NCBI RefSeq assembly: GCF_010015475.1
Contig: NZ_SSNI01000024.1
Location: 33,301 to 97,300, forward strand
Direction: 5' to 3'
Length of the DNA: 64,000 nucleotides
Origin: Pontibacter pamirensis
GTDB taxonomy: Bacteria > Bacteroidota > Bacteroidia > Cytophagales > Hymenobacteraceae
The translations under genes and the position numbers were made by a program. Below the pieces are notes generated by a model. It was not told the DNA's origin and did not search any database. It worked only from the letters and a program-made list of their open reading frames with translations. Shown here in pieces: positions 53,055-62,181 of the stretch (positions within the stretch are counted from its first letter, which is position 1; every line of letters starts with the position of its first letter).

Positions 53055-53726
53055 ATGGCAGAGAACAAGTTGATAAGAGTAGTACTGACAGATGACCATA
53101 ATATAATTAGAGAGGGGCTACGGTCTTTGTTGGAAGACGATAAAGAAACAGTAGTGGTAGGGGAGGCATCTAACGGTAAGGAATTGCTCGATTTACTGGA
53201 GCACACTCCTGCAGATGTAGTGCTGATGGACATAAACATGCCAGTAATGGATGGCTACGAAGCGACAAAGCAGGTAGCCGAGCGCTTCCCCGATACAAAA
53301 GTGTTGGCGCTCTCGATGCTGAACAGCGAACCGTTTGTTCAGAAAATGATGGAGAATGGTGCGGCAGGGTATATTCTGAAGAATACAGGCAAAGCCGAAC
53401 TCCAATCAGCCATCAAATTAGTAGCAAACGGCAGCAAGTTTATGTGTGCCGATTTAGCCATTAAATTCCTTCACAAACCGTCAGTCCCAGAAGAGGATTC
53501 AGATAAGCCGAGCCGCGGCGGCAGTGTGCTGTCCAAACGCGAGTTGGAGGTATTAGGTTTGATTGCTGAGGGATTCACCAATGCAGAGATAGCTGATAAG
53601 CTGTTTACAAGTAAGCGCACCATCGAAACACACCGGCAAAATATCCTTGAAAAAACCAATGCTAAAAACACTGCTAACCTGGTAAAGTATGCGATTCAGA
53701 ACGGTTATATTAGTATAGACACCTGA
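53055..53726 (+). CDS. NarL/LuxR family response regulator
   Basis: A 223-residue two-component regulator. Receiver domain residues ~6-125: acidic pair LTDDHNIIREGLRSLLEDD, phospho-acceptor Asp59 in VVLMDINMPVMDGYEATKQV, Ser/Thr switch in ALSMLNSEPF and Lys in AAGYILKNTGKAEL. DNA-binding LuxR helix-turn-helix at ~158-213: LSKRELEVLGLIAEGFTNAE, IADKLFTSKRTIETHRQNIL. HisKA_3 kinases pair with NarL-type regulators, so the broken kinase upstream is its expected partner. The regulator itself is intact, so it may be driven by another kinase or be in early decay. Confidence 0.95.
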   Translation: MAENKLIRVVLTDDHNIIREGLRSLLEDDKETVVVGEASNGKELLDLLEHTPADVVLMDINMPVMDGYEATKQVAERFPDTKVLALSMLNSEPFVQKMMENGAAGYILKNTGKAELQSAIKLVANGSKFMCADLAIKFLHKPSVPEEDSDKPSRGGSVLSKRELEVLGLIAEGFTNAEIADKLFTSKRTIETHRQNILEKTNAKNTANLVKYAIQNGYISIDT

Positions 53727-54822
53727 GAGCAATTTTACTCTCCTTTGAACTAGCGAAGGAGCCTTTCTTAATCTTAGCCTTTGTTGAGCCAGACATCTAC
53801 TGGCATGCGTTAAAAAGGAAGCCATCACGTACAAAAAGTGCAAAAAAGAGGGCCTTCACTCTCAACATTTGTTGAAGAATAAAGGCCCTTCTATAATAGC
53901 TATCAGATGTGGTCTGCCTTAAGCACCCATTTATCAGCATCCACATCATTCTTAGCTTTTTAGGTCTGTTCCAGTTGCAGGACTTCTTCCTATACTGGCA
54001 GTGATTCATCAGATAGCTTAACCAACCAAAAGCATCTGTACACTTACTAACAGCCGTTTCCAGTCTATACGGACTTCCTTCTATTATAGCTTTCTTGACT
54101 GATAGTATTGGGTACTAATACAGTTAAACTACCGATTTATACGGGGTGTATACGTATCTCTTTGGACCGTTTCTTTACCAAACCAATTGACTGTTACGCA
54201 AAGCCAGCATCAGCTAGTTTTTGTCCTAGCAAGATAATGCGTTTATTGCCTGATGTGAGAGAGTATCTTTTGCTCCATCGGAGCTGGAGTGTTTGTGGGA
54301 GAAAGTTCTGAAGCAGGTCGTGCTGCTGGGGCTGTTGCGTCAGTATATCATTTATCCCTTCCATATGCTGTATATAGTTTGGCTCCTCTTCGGGCCTGCA
54401 TTGCAGGAGCCACAGACCTTTCTGAGTTTCTGGCTCCAATTTTAAGGTTTTGCAAAAAAAGGAATGGCATTAATAGCATTAATCTTAAAAAGCTATGCAG
54501 GAAGGCTGTGTTATTATGGTATCTTCAAAGCGAAAATAATTAATAAAGCCTGGTTTTCTTGACCAGAAGGGAGATAAATTGTAAATTTAGACAAATAAAG
54601 AGATTAAAATCAGCGCTATAAATCTGACGCATTTGATTTTTAAATGCATTGTTTTTACAAGACAAAGGAGCGGACAAACTTAAACGGGTGCTGAGAATGG
54701 CCCTTCTTACGGTTTGCTAAGCGCATATTACTCTCTTCGGAGCCACCCTTCCTGTAACTTGATGCAGCACAAAATAGCATCTGGCAATATCGATGCACCC
54801 CCTCACCTAAAGAAGAAAATTT
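53727..54822. other. Gene-poor stretch with decayed coding traces
   Basis: About 1.1 kb without a credible gene. On the minus strand, before the hairpin at 53849, an open piece reads KAKNDVDADKWVLKADHI and stops at 53903, with two stops just upstream: a likely gene remnant. A palindrome GCTCCATCGGAGC lies at 54272-54284 and resembles the inner arm of the nested repeats. The rest shows nothing. Confidence 0.4.
53849..53889 (-). terminator. Hairpin with T run on the minus strand
   Basis: Outer arms AGGGCCTT / AAGGCCCT and inner CAACATTTGTTG palindrome; read on the minus strand it ends in CTCTTTTTT. It fits termination of a lost minus-strand gene. Confidence 0.55.
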
Positions 54823-55143
54823 TTGAACACCTCAAAGATAAACCAAACAAGCATTATTTACAGTAGCGCAGAAAAGCATGCAGTAAATGAAGGTAAGAAC
54901 CTTAAGGCGCATGACAGCAATCAGATGTGTCACCCTTTGAAAAGAACCGGTTTTGTTAAGGTTGACGAAAGCAAACGCAAGTCCGGCGACGGCGGTTATG
55001 CTCCCATGTCACATGGAGTGGCCGTAGATGAAAACAATTCTGACATGAAAACTGGTGCTGCCTCATACAATGATTTTATTCTCTATAATTATGGGAAAGA
55101 GAACGAAGGGCCACAAGCACCAGACGCGGGCAACAAGCCTTAG
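54823..55143 (+). CDS. Hypothetical hydrophilic protein (TTG start), doubtful
   Basis: A 106-residue polar frame (KINQTSIIYSSAEKHAVNEG; GDGGYAPMSHGVAVDENNSD; YNYGKENEGPQAPDAGNKP) preceded by AAAGAAGAAAA. The only in-frame start at the 5' end is TTG. No signal peptide or known domain; composition suggests a disordered protein. Its stop is 33 bases from the convergent DUF2254 gene. Confidence 0.4.
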   Translation: MNTSKINQTSIIYSSAEKHAVNEGKNLKAHDSNQMCHPLKRTGFVKVDESKRKSGDGGYAPMSHGVAVDENNSDMKTGAASYNDFILYNYGKENEGPQAPDAGNKP

Positions 55144-55175
55144 CCTTACTTTAGTGAATAAAATTTTGAATCCAA

Positions 55176-56528
55176 CTAGCAGAACACATCCTGTACGTCA
55201 AGTAGGTCAAGCTGATGTTTGGGCGGGGCGATACCATTGAAGGTTTTAATAGCCTCATTCAGCCTGCCTCTGTCTATCAGGTTCTGAATATTCTTGTCTG
55301 CGTCGTATACAACTGCCGAGGCGTGTTTCGCTATTTCCACCTCATGCGCATTGTAGGGGCTCTGGTGCAGCAGGTTATACAGGCATTTCAGCAGTCGCAT
55401 ATTTATTTGCAGATCTCCCTTTCCGTACGTTCTAATCGGGCTCAGGTAACGGTGCAGCAATTCATCCAGTGAGATGTTATTTTCAATTACCCGCAGGTTG
55501 TTTTCCTCATCCAGCAGGCAGTTCCGGTCTTCGCACTGCACCCGGTAAATGAACAGGAGTGTCAGGAAGTCGATAGCTTTGAGTGCGGTGCCCGGGTCGT
55601 TGATGCCAGGGCTCAGTGCCTTTACAGCAACCTCTGACAACTGTTTTACCCCCTGCTCAAAGTCTTCCATCACTACCTCTTCTTCGCTTAAGTCAAAGCA
55701 TTCCTGCAACTGCTGTGTGAGGTCGCCATACTCCTTCGGGTCAGCTGAAAGGCGCAGCAGGGGTGAGCCCTCCACTGTAAATGCCCCCACTTCTACCATT
55801 ATTTCGATTTGCAGGTCGTGTTGCCTGGCAAGTTGCTGTAGATCTTTCAGTTGTATGCGCTTTAAGTAGCCGTTGCCGTCGTTATTCAATGTATGAGTAA
55901 ATACCCTGACGTTGTGTACTTTTGTGCTTTTGATTCTGTTGGCCATGCGGCTTTCATGGTGCAGTGCGGCTTTTGCTTTCCGGAAAACACTGTTCATGAT
56001 GTTGTCCACCTGTATGGCTTTTGAGATAGAATGGATAAAGTACACGAACAGCACGAGGCAGGTAACAGCAAAGGCCATCGACAGAAGAACGGCAATGGCT
56101 GGGGTATCTTCATCTCCTCCGCTCTCCGTTTTAAAGTTGAGCAGCAGGAGTAGGGTATAGATGATGGTGCCAATATAGAAGCCCAGCACCACCTGGTGGT
56201 ACTTTACCGTTGTTAAGCCCGGTATTACCCGGGGCGACTGATTGCTTGAGGCTTGGCTCAGCACAATCATCACCATCGAAAAGCTGAATACAGTCAAGGA
56301 GATTATGCCGCTGGCAATAGTGCTCAGTATGAGCCGTGCATTTTCCTCTTGTGGCACCAGCAGGGAAGGCAGCCGGCGCTCTATAGCAGCAGCAATAGGC
56401 AGAGACTCGAAATACAAGCTGCCCACCGCAAGAAGAAGAAAGGCAGCTGATATAATAGATGGAAGAAAGGCAATGCTGCTGGTAATGGTTGCCTCTCTTT
56501 TGTAGGAGGAAGTGGTTAGTTTATTCAT
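55176..56528 (-). CDS. DUF2254 domain membrane protein
   Basis: A 450-residue predicted membrane protein of unknown function. Four N-terminal hydrophobic helices (FLPSIISAAFLLLAVGSLYF; LILSTIASGIISLTVFSFSM; VVLGFYIGTIIYTLLLLL; IAVLLSMAFAVTCLVLFVYF) are followed by a ~270-residue soluble part with the family hallmark AVKALSPGINDPGTALKAID. A VHNVRVFTHTLNNDGNGYLK segment starts the soluble half. Family members are common in bacteria but without assigned role. Convergent with the small hypothetical gene. Confidence 0.9.
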   Translation of the reverse strand: MNKLTTSSYKREATITSSIAFLPSIISAAFLLLAVGSLYFESLPIAAAIERRLPSLLVPQEENARLILSTIASGIISLTVFSFSMVMIVLSQASSNQSPRVIPGLTTVKYHQVVLGFYIGTIIYTLLLLLNFKTESGGDEDTPAIAVLLSMAFAVTCLVLFVYFIHSISKAIQVDNIMNSVFRKAKAALHHESRMANRIKSTKVHNVRVFTHTLNNDGNGYLKRIQLKDLQQLARQHDLQIEIMVEVGAFTVEGSPLLRLSADPKEYGDLTQQLQECFDLSEEEVVMEDFEQGVKQLSEVAVKALSPGINDPGTALKAIDFLTLLFIYRVQCEDRNCLLDEENNLRVIENNISLDELLHRYLSPIRTYGKGDLQINMRLLKCLYNLLHQSPYNAHEVEIAKHASAVVYDADKNIQNLIDRGRLNEAIKTFNGIAPPKHQLDLLDVQDVFC

Positions 56529-57168
56529 GTCAGCATCATGTTCTCTTTACGGAGAGTATATTCCCTTTTAGTAAATCTCATTTTCCCAGCCAGCCACGAT
56601 AGGCGCTCCGACTGTTCGGCTATACGTACCAAAGCCAACGATGTACACGTCTTCCCTACAAAACAGATGCTGCTCATGTTGTATAGCATAGGGTCTCATA
56701 TTTGCTTTATACTTGGCAGGTCTACCGAAGCGGTATAAGTGCTATTTTACTTTTTCCGGAGTATGTGGTTAAACAGGTATACTCGCTGAACTAATTTTAG
56801 TGTTTTACGCTCTTTTTATATAAGCAGACAGTGTTTGAAGCGGTGCAACAAAATGGCATAGAACCTGTTTTTGACATAATTGATTAAGTGCTGCACTCCT
56901 ATTTTTTCCAATATTTATGAGTATGTCAAGGCAGTATTTTTGCATCCGCTTTGTGTATGCAGTAAAAAGCAGGCGGTAAAATATGCAATTTTGATTCAGA
57001 ATTGTGTAACCAATAACACTGTAAGGAAGAGTATCTTTGTTATAGACAGAAAGTAGGTTCGGCACCACTTGATTTCCCTGCAGCATGATGTCAACAAGCC
57101 TTTATAGCGGAAGCGGATAGGAATACGTACAATTAAAAGAGAATGACAAGAGGGAAGACATATTTGTT
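56529..57168. other. 640-base gap before the P-type ATPase gene
   Basis: AT-rich and without a metal-responsive regulator gene. A minus-strand frame of 93 residues at 56805-57086 exists but has no recognisable domain and poor composition. The ATPase promoter should be here; no operator was identified. Confidence 0.4.
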
Positions 57169-59169
57169 ATGAAGAACGATAAAGCAGATATAGAAACAGA
57201 TTTTAAACCACTGGAGATAACTTCGCCCAGAACAGCCGATGCACCGGGGCCGGAGGCGGATAGCTGCTGCTCGGGTGGGGCGTGTAGTGCTGCCTCGGGC
57301 CAGGTAAATGAAGCACAGGAAGAGGCGAAAGAATCATACCTGCCCACTATTGTCAGTTTTGTGCTCCTGGTAACAGGTATTGCCTTGGACTATTTGGATG
57401 TCGCCTGGTTTTCGGGCCTGGTTAGGTTCCTGACCTTAGGGTTGGCCTATGTGCTGGTGGGCTGGCGCGTGGTGTGGCACGCCATCAAGAGCGTACGAAG
57501 CAGCTTCTTTAATGAGTTCCTGCTGATGACGGTGGCCACACTCGGCGCTTTTTACTTAGGTGAGTATGCAGAGGGTGTGGCGGTGATGCTATTCTACGTG
57601 GTAGGAGAGCACTTTCAGGAAGCAGCCGTTATCCGCTCCAGAAGGTCTATTCGGGACCTTATTGACAACCGCCCGGACATGGTAAACCTACAGACAGTGA
57701 ATGGAGTGATCAGCGTGCCTGCCAAAGAGGTAAGCGTGGGAGAAACCATATTGGTGCGGCCAGGGGAGAAGGTGGCCCTGGACGGGCAACTGCAGTCAGA
57801 AGCAGCTGCCTTCAACACTGCCGCACTCACCGGCGAAGCGAAGCCCGACACAAAGCGGCAGGGCGATAAAGTACTGGCAGGTATGATTAACCTGAACACA
57901 GCTGCCACCCTGCAGGTAACGGCTGCTTACGAGGACAGCGCCCTGTCTAAGATACTGCAACTGATTGAGCAAGCGAGTGGCCGCAAAGCAAAAACACAAA
58001 AATTCATTACCCGCTTTGCCAAAGTCTATACCCCCATTGTTTTTTTCCTGGCGCTGAGCATTACAGTGCTTCCTTACTTTTTTGTAAATACATACGTGTT
58101 CGGCGATTGGTTCTACAGAGCACTTGTGTTCCTGGTAATCTCCTGCCCCTGCGCTCTGGTGGTGTCTATTCCGCTGGGCTACTTTGGAGGAATCGGAGCT
58201 GCTTCGCGCAATGGTATACTGTTTAAAGGCGCTAACTTTCTCGACCAGGTAACGCAGCTGGACACTGTGGTAATGGACAAAACCGGAACCCTGACTGAAG
58301 GTGTTTTTGAAGTGCAGAAAGTAAGCACGCTGTGGTCAGATGAGCAGGAGTTTCTGAGTTATGTAGCCGCCGTGGAAAGCCTTTCCACACACCCGGTGGC
58401 GCAGGCTGTAACTGCGTATGTAGGCAATGCCAATGTGCGGGTAACGCAGGTGCAGGAAGTGCCTGGCCATGGCGTAAAGGGGTTGGTAAACGGACGTGAG
58501 GTGCTTGCCGGTAACGGAAAACTGCTGCGCCAGTCTGGGGTGAGTTATAATGCATCCATCGATGCCATACCAGATACAACAGTGCTTGTAGCCATAGATG
58601 GCAGCTACGCCGGCCACTTAATAATTGCTGATAAGATAAAGTCAGATGCAGCAGCAGCTGTTAAAGCACTACGCAGCCTGGGCATTAAGCGCCTGGTGAT
58701 GCTGTCGGGCGACAAAGATAGTATAGTGCAGAAAGTAGCGAAAGAACTTCAGTTAGACGAAGCTTACGGCGGCCTGTTGCCTCAGGATAAAGTAACGAAA
58801 GTAGAAGAGCTAAAGGCACAGCAAAAGAAAGTGGCCTTTGTGGGAGACGGTATTAATGATGCCCCTGTCATCACGCTTTCGGATGTGGGTATAGCGATGG
58901 GTGGTTTAGGCTCTGACGCTGCCATTGAAACAGCCGATGTGGTGATACAAACAGACCAGCCCTCCAAAATTGCGACGGCCATCTCTGTAGGTAAAAAGAC
59001 GAAACAGGTCGTGTGGCAGAACATCGGTATGGCTTTCGGCGTGAAGGCAGCCGTACTGCTCCTGGGCGCTGTAGGTGTTGCCTCTATGTGGGAGGCGGTT
59101 TTTGCCGATGTAGGCGTAGCCTTGCTCGCTATCCTGAACGCCGTACGGATTCAGCAGATGAAGTTTTAA
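57169..59169 (+). CDS. Heavy-metal P1B-type ATPase (Zn/Cd/Pb exporter type)
   Basis: A 666-residue inner-membrane pump. The N terminus lacks a heavy-metal-associated fold but has a short Cys cluster DSCCSGGACSAAS (~residues 32-44). Transmembrane CPC motif Cys326-Pro-Cys328 (VISCPCALVVSIPLGYF), phosphorylation Asp370 in VVMDKTGTLTEGVF, nucleotide-domain THPVAQAV and the hinge VAFVGDGINDAPVITLSDVG; the LTGEAKPD loop is the actuator motif. The CPC plus ALVVSIPLGY stretch is typical of zinc/cadmium/lead pumps rather than copper pumps, so efflux of divalent metals is likely. Its terminator is shared with prfC. Confidence 0.93.
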   Translation: MKNDKADIETDFKPLEITSPRTADAPGPEADSCCSGGACSAASGQVNEAQEEAKESYLPTIVSFVLLVTGIALDYLDVAWFSGLVRFLTLGLAYVLVGWRVVWHAIKSVRSSFFNEFLLMTVATLGAFYLGEYAEGVAVMLFYVVGEHFQEAAVIRSRRSIRDLIDNRPDMVNLQTVNGVISVPAKEVSVGETILVRPGEKVALDGQLQSEAAAFNTAALTGEAKPDTKRQGDKVLAGMINLNTAATLQVTAAYEDSALSKILQLIEQASGRKAKTQKFITRFAKVYTPIVFFLALSITVLPYFFVNTYVFGDWFYRALVFLVISCPCALVVSIPLGYFGGIGAASRNGILFKGANFLDQVTQLDTVVMDKTGTLTEGVFEVQKVSTLWSDEQEFLSYVAAVESLSTHPVAQAVTAYVGNANVRVTQVQEVPGHGVKGLVNGREVLAGNGKLLRQSGVSYNASIDAIPDTTVLVAIDGSYAGHLIIADKIKSDAAAAVKALRSLGIKRLVMLSGDKDSIVQKVAKELQLDEAYGGLLPQDKVTKVEELKAQQKKVAFVGDGINDAPVITLSDVGIAMGGLGSDAAIETADVVIQTDQPSKIATAISVGKKTKQVVWQNIGMAFGVKAAVLLLGAVGVASMWEAVFADVGVALLAILNAVRIQQMKF

Positions 59170-59172
59170 TTT

Positions 59173-59210
59173 CAAAAGCCTGTACCTCCTAATCGGGATA
59201 CAGGCTTTTG
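59173..59210. terminator. Terminator between the ATPase gene and prfC
   Basis: Arms CAAAAGCCTGTA / TACAGGCTTTTG with a small inner pairing, between two convergent genes; serves both directions. Confidence 0.8.
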
Positions 59211-59227
59211 CTTTTAAAGTCAGTTAA

Positions 59228-60832
59228 TTAATACACTTCTGCTGCAGCATCAAGTTTAAAGTCCGATGTAAAGTGGAATTTAAGAGCAGGGTAAGACTCC
59301 TGCACCGACCGCAGCACCCAGGCGGTGTCGGCGAAAAATACTGGGTTTTCGTCTTTGTCGTAGGCGATGCTGCTGCCCTTGAATGAAATAAAGCGGGCCA
59401 GTGCCTCCTTGTCTTCTGAGGTAATCCAGCAAGCTTTGTAGTAGTTGAGGTTGTGCAAATCAGCGGTAGCGCCATACTCCTGCAGCAGGCGGAACTTAAT
59501 TACATCGAATTGCAGCTCGCCCACCGTGCCAATGATTTTACGGCTACCCGGCTGCTGCACAAAAAGCTGCGCCACTCCTTCGTCTGTCAGTTGCCGGATG
59601 CCTTTCTCCAACTGCTTTGTCTTGAACGGGTCTCTGTTGATGACTTCCTTGAATATTTCCGGAGAAAAACTCGGCAGGCCTTTATAATGCAGCAGCTCAC
59701 CTTCCGTAAGCGTATCGCCGATTTTAAAGGAACCTGTATCGTACAAGCCCACTACATCACCAGGCCATGCTTCCTCCAGCAGGGTTTTCTCGTTGGCCAT
59801 AAAACTGGTAGGGCTGGAGAAGCGAAGCTTCTTGTCGAGGCGCGTGTGGTAGTAAAACTTATTCCGCTCAAATTTGCCCGAACATACCCTGCAGAAAGCA
59901 ATACGGTCGCGGTGGTTGGGGTCCAGGTTGGCGTGTATTTTAAAGATAAAGCCGCTGAAGGCATCCTCATCCGGCAGTACTTCGCGCTGCGATGCCTCGC
60001 GGGGCTGTGGGTAAGGGGCAACCTTCACAAAAGTGTCGAGCAACTCACCCACACCAAAGTTGTTGATGGCGCTTCCGAAAAAGACCGGTGCCAAGTAAGC
60101 TTCTCTGTAAAGGTCCAGGTCAAAGTTCTCGTAATACCCCTCCAGAAACTCCACATCCTCCCGCAACTGCACGGCAAATTTCGGCCCTACAAGCTGGTCC
60201 ACCTGTGCATCATCAATATTTTCTATCTCGACAACGTCCTTTGCCATTTTGGTTTTGTTCACCGAAAAGAGGCGGAGTTCTTTGTCATAGATGTTGTATA
60301 CTCCTTTAAACTGAGCTCCCATACCAATGGGCCAGCTGAGCGGCCGCACATGTATGTTCAGTTCCTGCTCCAGTTCGTCCAGCAGCTCGTAAGGGTCGCG
60401 GCCCTCCCGGTCCATTTTATTAATGAAGATGATAACAGGTGTGTTGCGCATGCGGCACACCTGCATCAGTTTGCGGGTCTGTTCCTCTACGCCCTTCACG
60501 CTGTCTACCACCAGTATCACACTGTCAACGGCGGAGAGGGTGCGGTAAGTGTCTTCGGCAAAGTCGCGGTGGCCTGGGGTATCAAGAATGTTCACCTTAT
60601 AGCCGGCATACTCAAAGCCCATCACGGAGGTGGCCACCGATATACCCCTTTGCTTCTCTATCTCCAGGAAGTCGGAGGTGGCCGTCTTGTTTATTTTATT
60701 GCTTTTTACAGCTCCCGCTGTATTGATAGCGCCTCCAAAGAGTAGCAATTTTTCAGTAAGGGTTGTCTTGCCCGCATCGGGGTGACTAATAATCGCAAAT
60801 GTCCTTCTCTTAAGGATTTCTTCAGTTACCAT
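59228..60832 (-). CDS. prfC: Peptide chain release factor 3
   Basis: GTPase that removes RF1/RF2 from the ribosome after termination. 534 residues. P-loop AIISHPDAGKTTLTEKLLLF, switch region ATSDFLEIEKQRGISVATSV, G3 LDTPGHRDFAEDTYRTLSAV, G4 FINKMDREGRDPYELLDELE. The G-domain inserts are those of RF3 (LNIHVRPLSWPIGMGAQFKG; FFGSAINNFGVGELLDTFVK) and the C terminus has TVGELQFDVIKFRLLQEYGA. Length is the family's. A long ORF on the opposite strand is only its shadow. Confidence 0.97.
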   Translation of the reverse strand: MVTEEILKRRTFAIISHPDAGKTTLTEKLLLFGGAINTAGAVKSNKINKTATSDFLEIEKQRGISVATSVMGFEYAGYKVNILDTPGHRDFAEDTYRTLSAVDSVILVVDSVKGVEEQTRKLMQVCRMRNTPVIIFINKMDREGRDPYELLDELEQELNIHVRPLSWPIGMGAQFKGVYNIYDKELRLFSVNKTKMAKDVVEIENIDDAQVDQLVGPKFAVQLREDVEFLEGYYENFDLDLYREAYLAPVFFGSAINNFGVGELLDTFVKVAPYPQPREASQREVLPDEDAFSGFIFKIHANLDPNHRDRIAFCRVCSGKFERNKFYYHTRLDKKLRFSSPTSFMANEKTLLEEAWPGDVVGLYDTGSFKIGDTLTEGELLHYKGLPSFSPEIFKEVINRDPFKTKQLEKGIRQLTDEGVAQLFVQQPGSRKIIGTVGELQFDVIKFRLLQEYGATADLHNLNYYKACWITSEDKEALARFISFKGSSIAYDKDENPVFFADTAWVLRSVQESYPALKFHFTSDFKLDAAAEVY

Positions 60833-61058
60833 CAGGTTTATGTGTTCTCTGGTCTGCGTGAAACCAGGTAAAAAGTAGATTTAAAAATTCGTTTCCTGCT
60901 TGTACAGGAAAAGGATGAGCATGTCAAGGCATCGTAGAGATGCTACTCTATGGGTAACAAAACATAAAGAGATAAAATTACAAAAACAGAGGATGCAAAC
61001 AAAGCAGGAGGAACAAGGCACTACAGGAAGTCTCTGTATGGCATGAGTTGGCGTATAG

Positions 61059-61391
61059 CTAGCTGCGTATAACTGCCTCTTTTAGTTGCCAGGATGTATG
61101 GTTATGCTGCCAGTAAACTTCATAGTACACCCACTGCGTTTCCTGATTTAAAAGCGGCTGCGTTGGCTTTTCTTCAGGTTGAGAATAATCCTCCAGAAAG
61201 TTGAGGAATTCTTCTTTGTCTATTTCACGCGTTATAAAGCGTGGCTTTTCAACGGAAGCAAACGTACGGTCGGCACTGACAAAAACATAACCGGATTTTG
61301 GGGCGTGTTTTATAAATTCTTCCATGATAGCAGGTCTGTTTTTACCTAAAAACTTTAGCTGTAGCAACGCAACGCCTTTATCTTCGTCCAT
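61059..61391 (-). CDS. Hypothetical 110-residue protein
   Basis: Small soluble, acidic protein: KGVALLQLKFLGKNRPAIME, YVFVSADRTFASVEKPRFIT, EIDKEEFLNFLEDYSQPEEK and WVYYEVYWQHNHTSWQLKEA. Coding composition is good and the alternating strand/helix pattern suggests a compact alpha/beta fold. I recognise no family. Transcribed with the same orientation as prfC, 226 bases upstream of its start. Confidence 0.7.
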   Translation of the reverse strand: MDEDKGVALLQLKFLGKNRPAIMEEFIKHAPKSGYVFVSADRTFASVEKPRFITREIDKEEFLNFLEDYSQPEEKPTQPLLNQETQWVYYEVYWQHNHTSWQLKEAVIRS

Positions 61392-61830
61392 GAGTCTTTC
61401 ACTTAATGATAAATCAGGGAATCATTCACCGGTTCGGCAAAGGCTATTGTCGAGCTAAACGGGTTATTTAAGACAAATCGAGCAATCCGGCGGCAGGTAA
61501 AGCCGCAGAACTATCATGTCGTATGATGGAAAAAGGCATGCAGCAAAAGAATCTGTTAGCAAGTGTGGCTGCATATATCGCAACAAACAGCACAGAAAGG
61601 AAGGAGCATACCGGGAGGTGTGCCTGCTTCAGGGTGGAGTGGGAGAAGCGTGTACGAAAGTAAGAAACATAGCTGTTAGAGTAATTTCCAATCACATTAA
61701 ACTGCACTTAGCAAAATAGGTTACGATTCAGGTGTGTGAACTACAGGTAAGTGACAGGGAGTGAGTGCAGTATCGAGTACTAGTTATGGAGGGTATAAAA
61801 GGTATTAACGAAAAATATTTTATTTTATGG
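61392..61830. other. Gap upstream of the sulP leader
   Basis: About 440 bases between the small hypothetical gene and the sulP promoter; two short frames exist but neither looks coding. No repeat or hairpin stands out. Confidence 0.35.
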
Positions 61831-61862
61831 TTGACTTCTTTAAAAAAATACTTTTACCTTTG
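61830..61862 (+). promoter_or_regulatory. Bacteroidota-type promoter of sulP
   Basis: GTTG at 61830-61833 and TACCTTTG at 61855-61862 (consensus TAnnTTTG), spaced by 21 bases. It implies a leader of roughly 300 bases before the sulP ATG. Confidence 0.6.
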
Positions 61863-61870
61863 CAGCCACT

Positions 61871-61912
61871 ATGACAGCAGTAGCTAAACATACAAGCAAT
61901 ACTCCAGACTGA
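61871..61912 (+). CDS. Possible 13-residue leader peptide upstream of sulP
   Basis: ATG reading MTAVAKHTSNTPD then TGA, beginning 8 bases after the -7 box. It is followed by a hairpin with a T-rich tail, the layout of an attenuator. No single amino acid is enriched apart from Thr, and there is no clear ribosome-binding site, so translation is unproven. Confidence 0.35.
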   Translation: MTAVAKHTSNTPD

Positions 61913-61925
61913 TTTAGTCTATTAC

Positions 61926-61964
61926 AGGCAGCAGGCACTCCCACGCCATAGGCTGCTTTTCTTT
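61926..61964 (+). terminator. Attenuator-like hairpin in the sulP leader
   Basis: Stem AGGCAGC (61926-61932) with GGCTGCTT side (61952-61958), an inner GGC/GCC pair, then TTTTCTTT. It lies 14 bases past the leader-peptide stop and ~220 bases before sulP. Confidence 0.45.
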
Positions 61965-62181
61965 ATCTGATCTTCTTGAACTCAGATTTGTGCTGCCTTT
62001 TCTAGGCCGCATAAAATTATCCCTTTAATACCTATTCCGATCGCTGCCAAAAAGGATGTAGCGAAACAGCAGAGAACTTGGTGGTTCTCTCTTAGATACC
62101 TTATCAAGCAGCATAACTCAGGTGTTTTACTTCCCTTGTGCTGTGTCTCCAAAGAATTATTTTTTATTTCTTCTCACAATC

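Noticed and set aside
56805..57086. 93-residue minus-strand ORF with a faint regulator-like YCLDILINIGKNR segment
   Set aside because: Considered as an HxlR-like regulator, but the remaining sequence lacks the winged-helix pattern and composition is non-coding.
59453..60745. 430-residue plus-strand ORF opposite prfC
   Set aside because: It lies wholly within prfC on the other strand, has no recognisable domain and its composition is that of an antisense shadow.
62000..62181. SAM-I riboswitch in the sulP leader (CTTATCAAG is present at 62099)
   Set aside because: The following conserved parts (GGAGGGA, GGCAACC core) are missing; only the short string matches.
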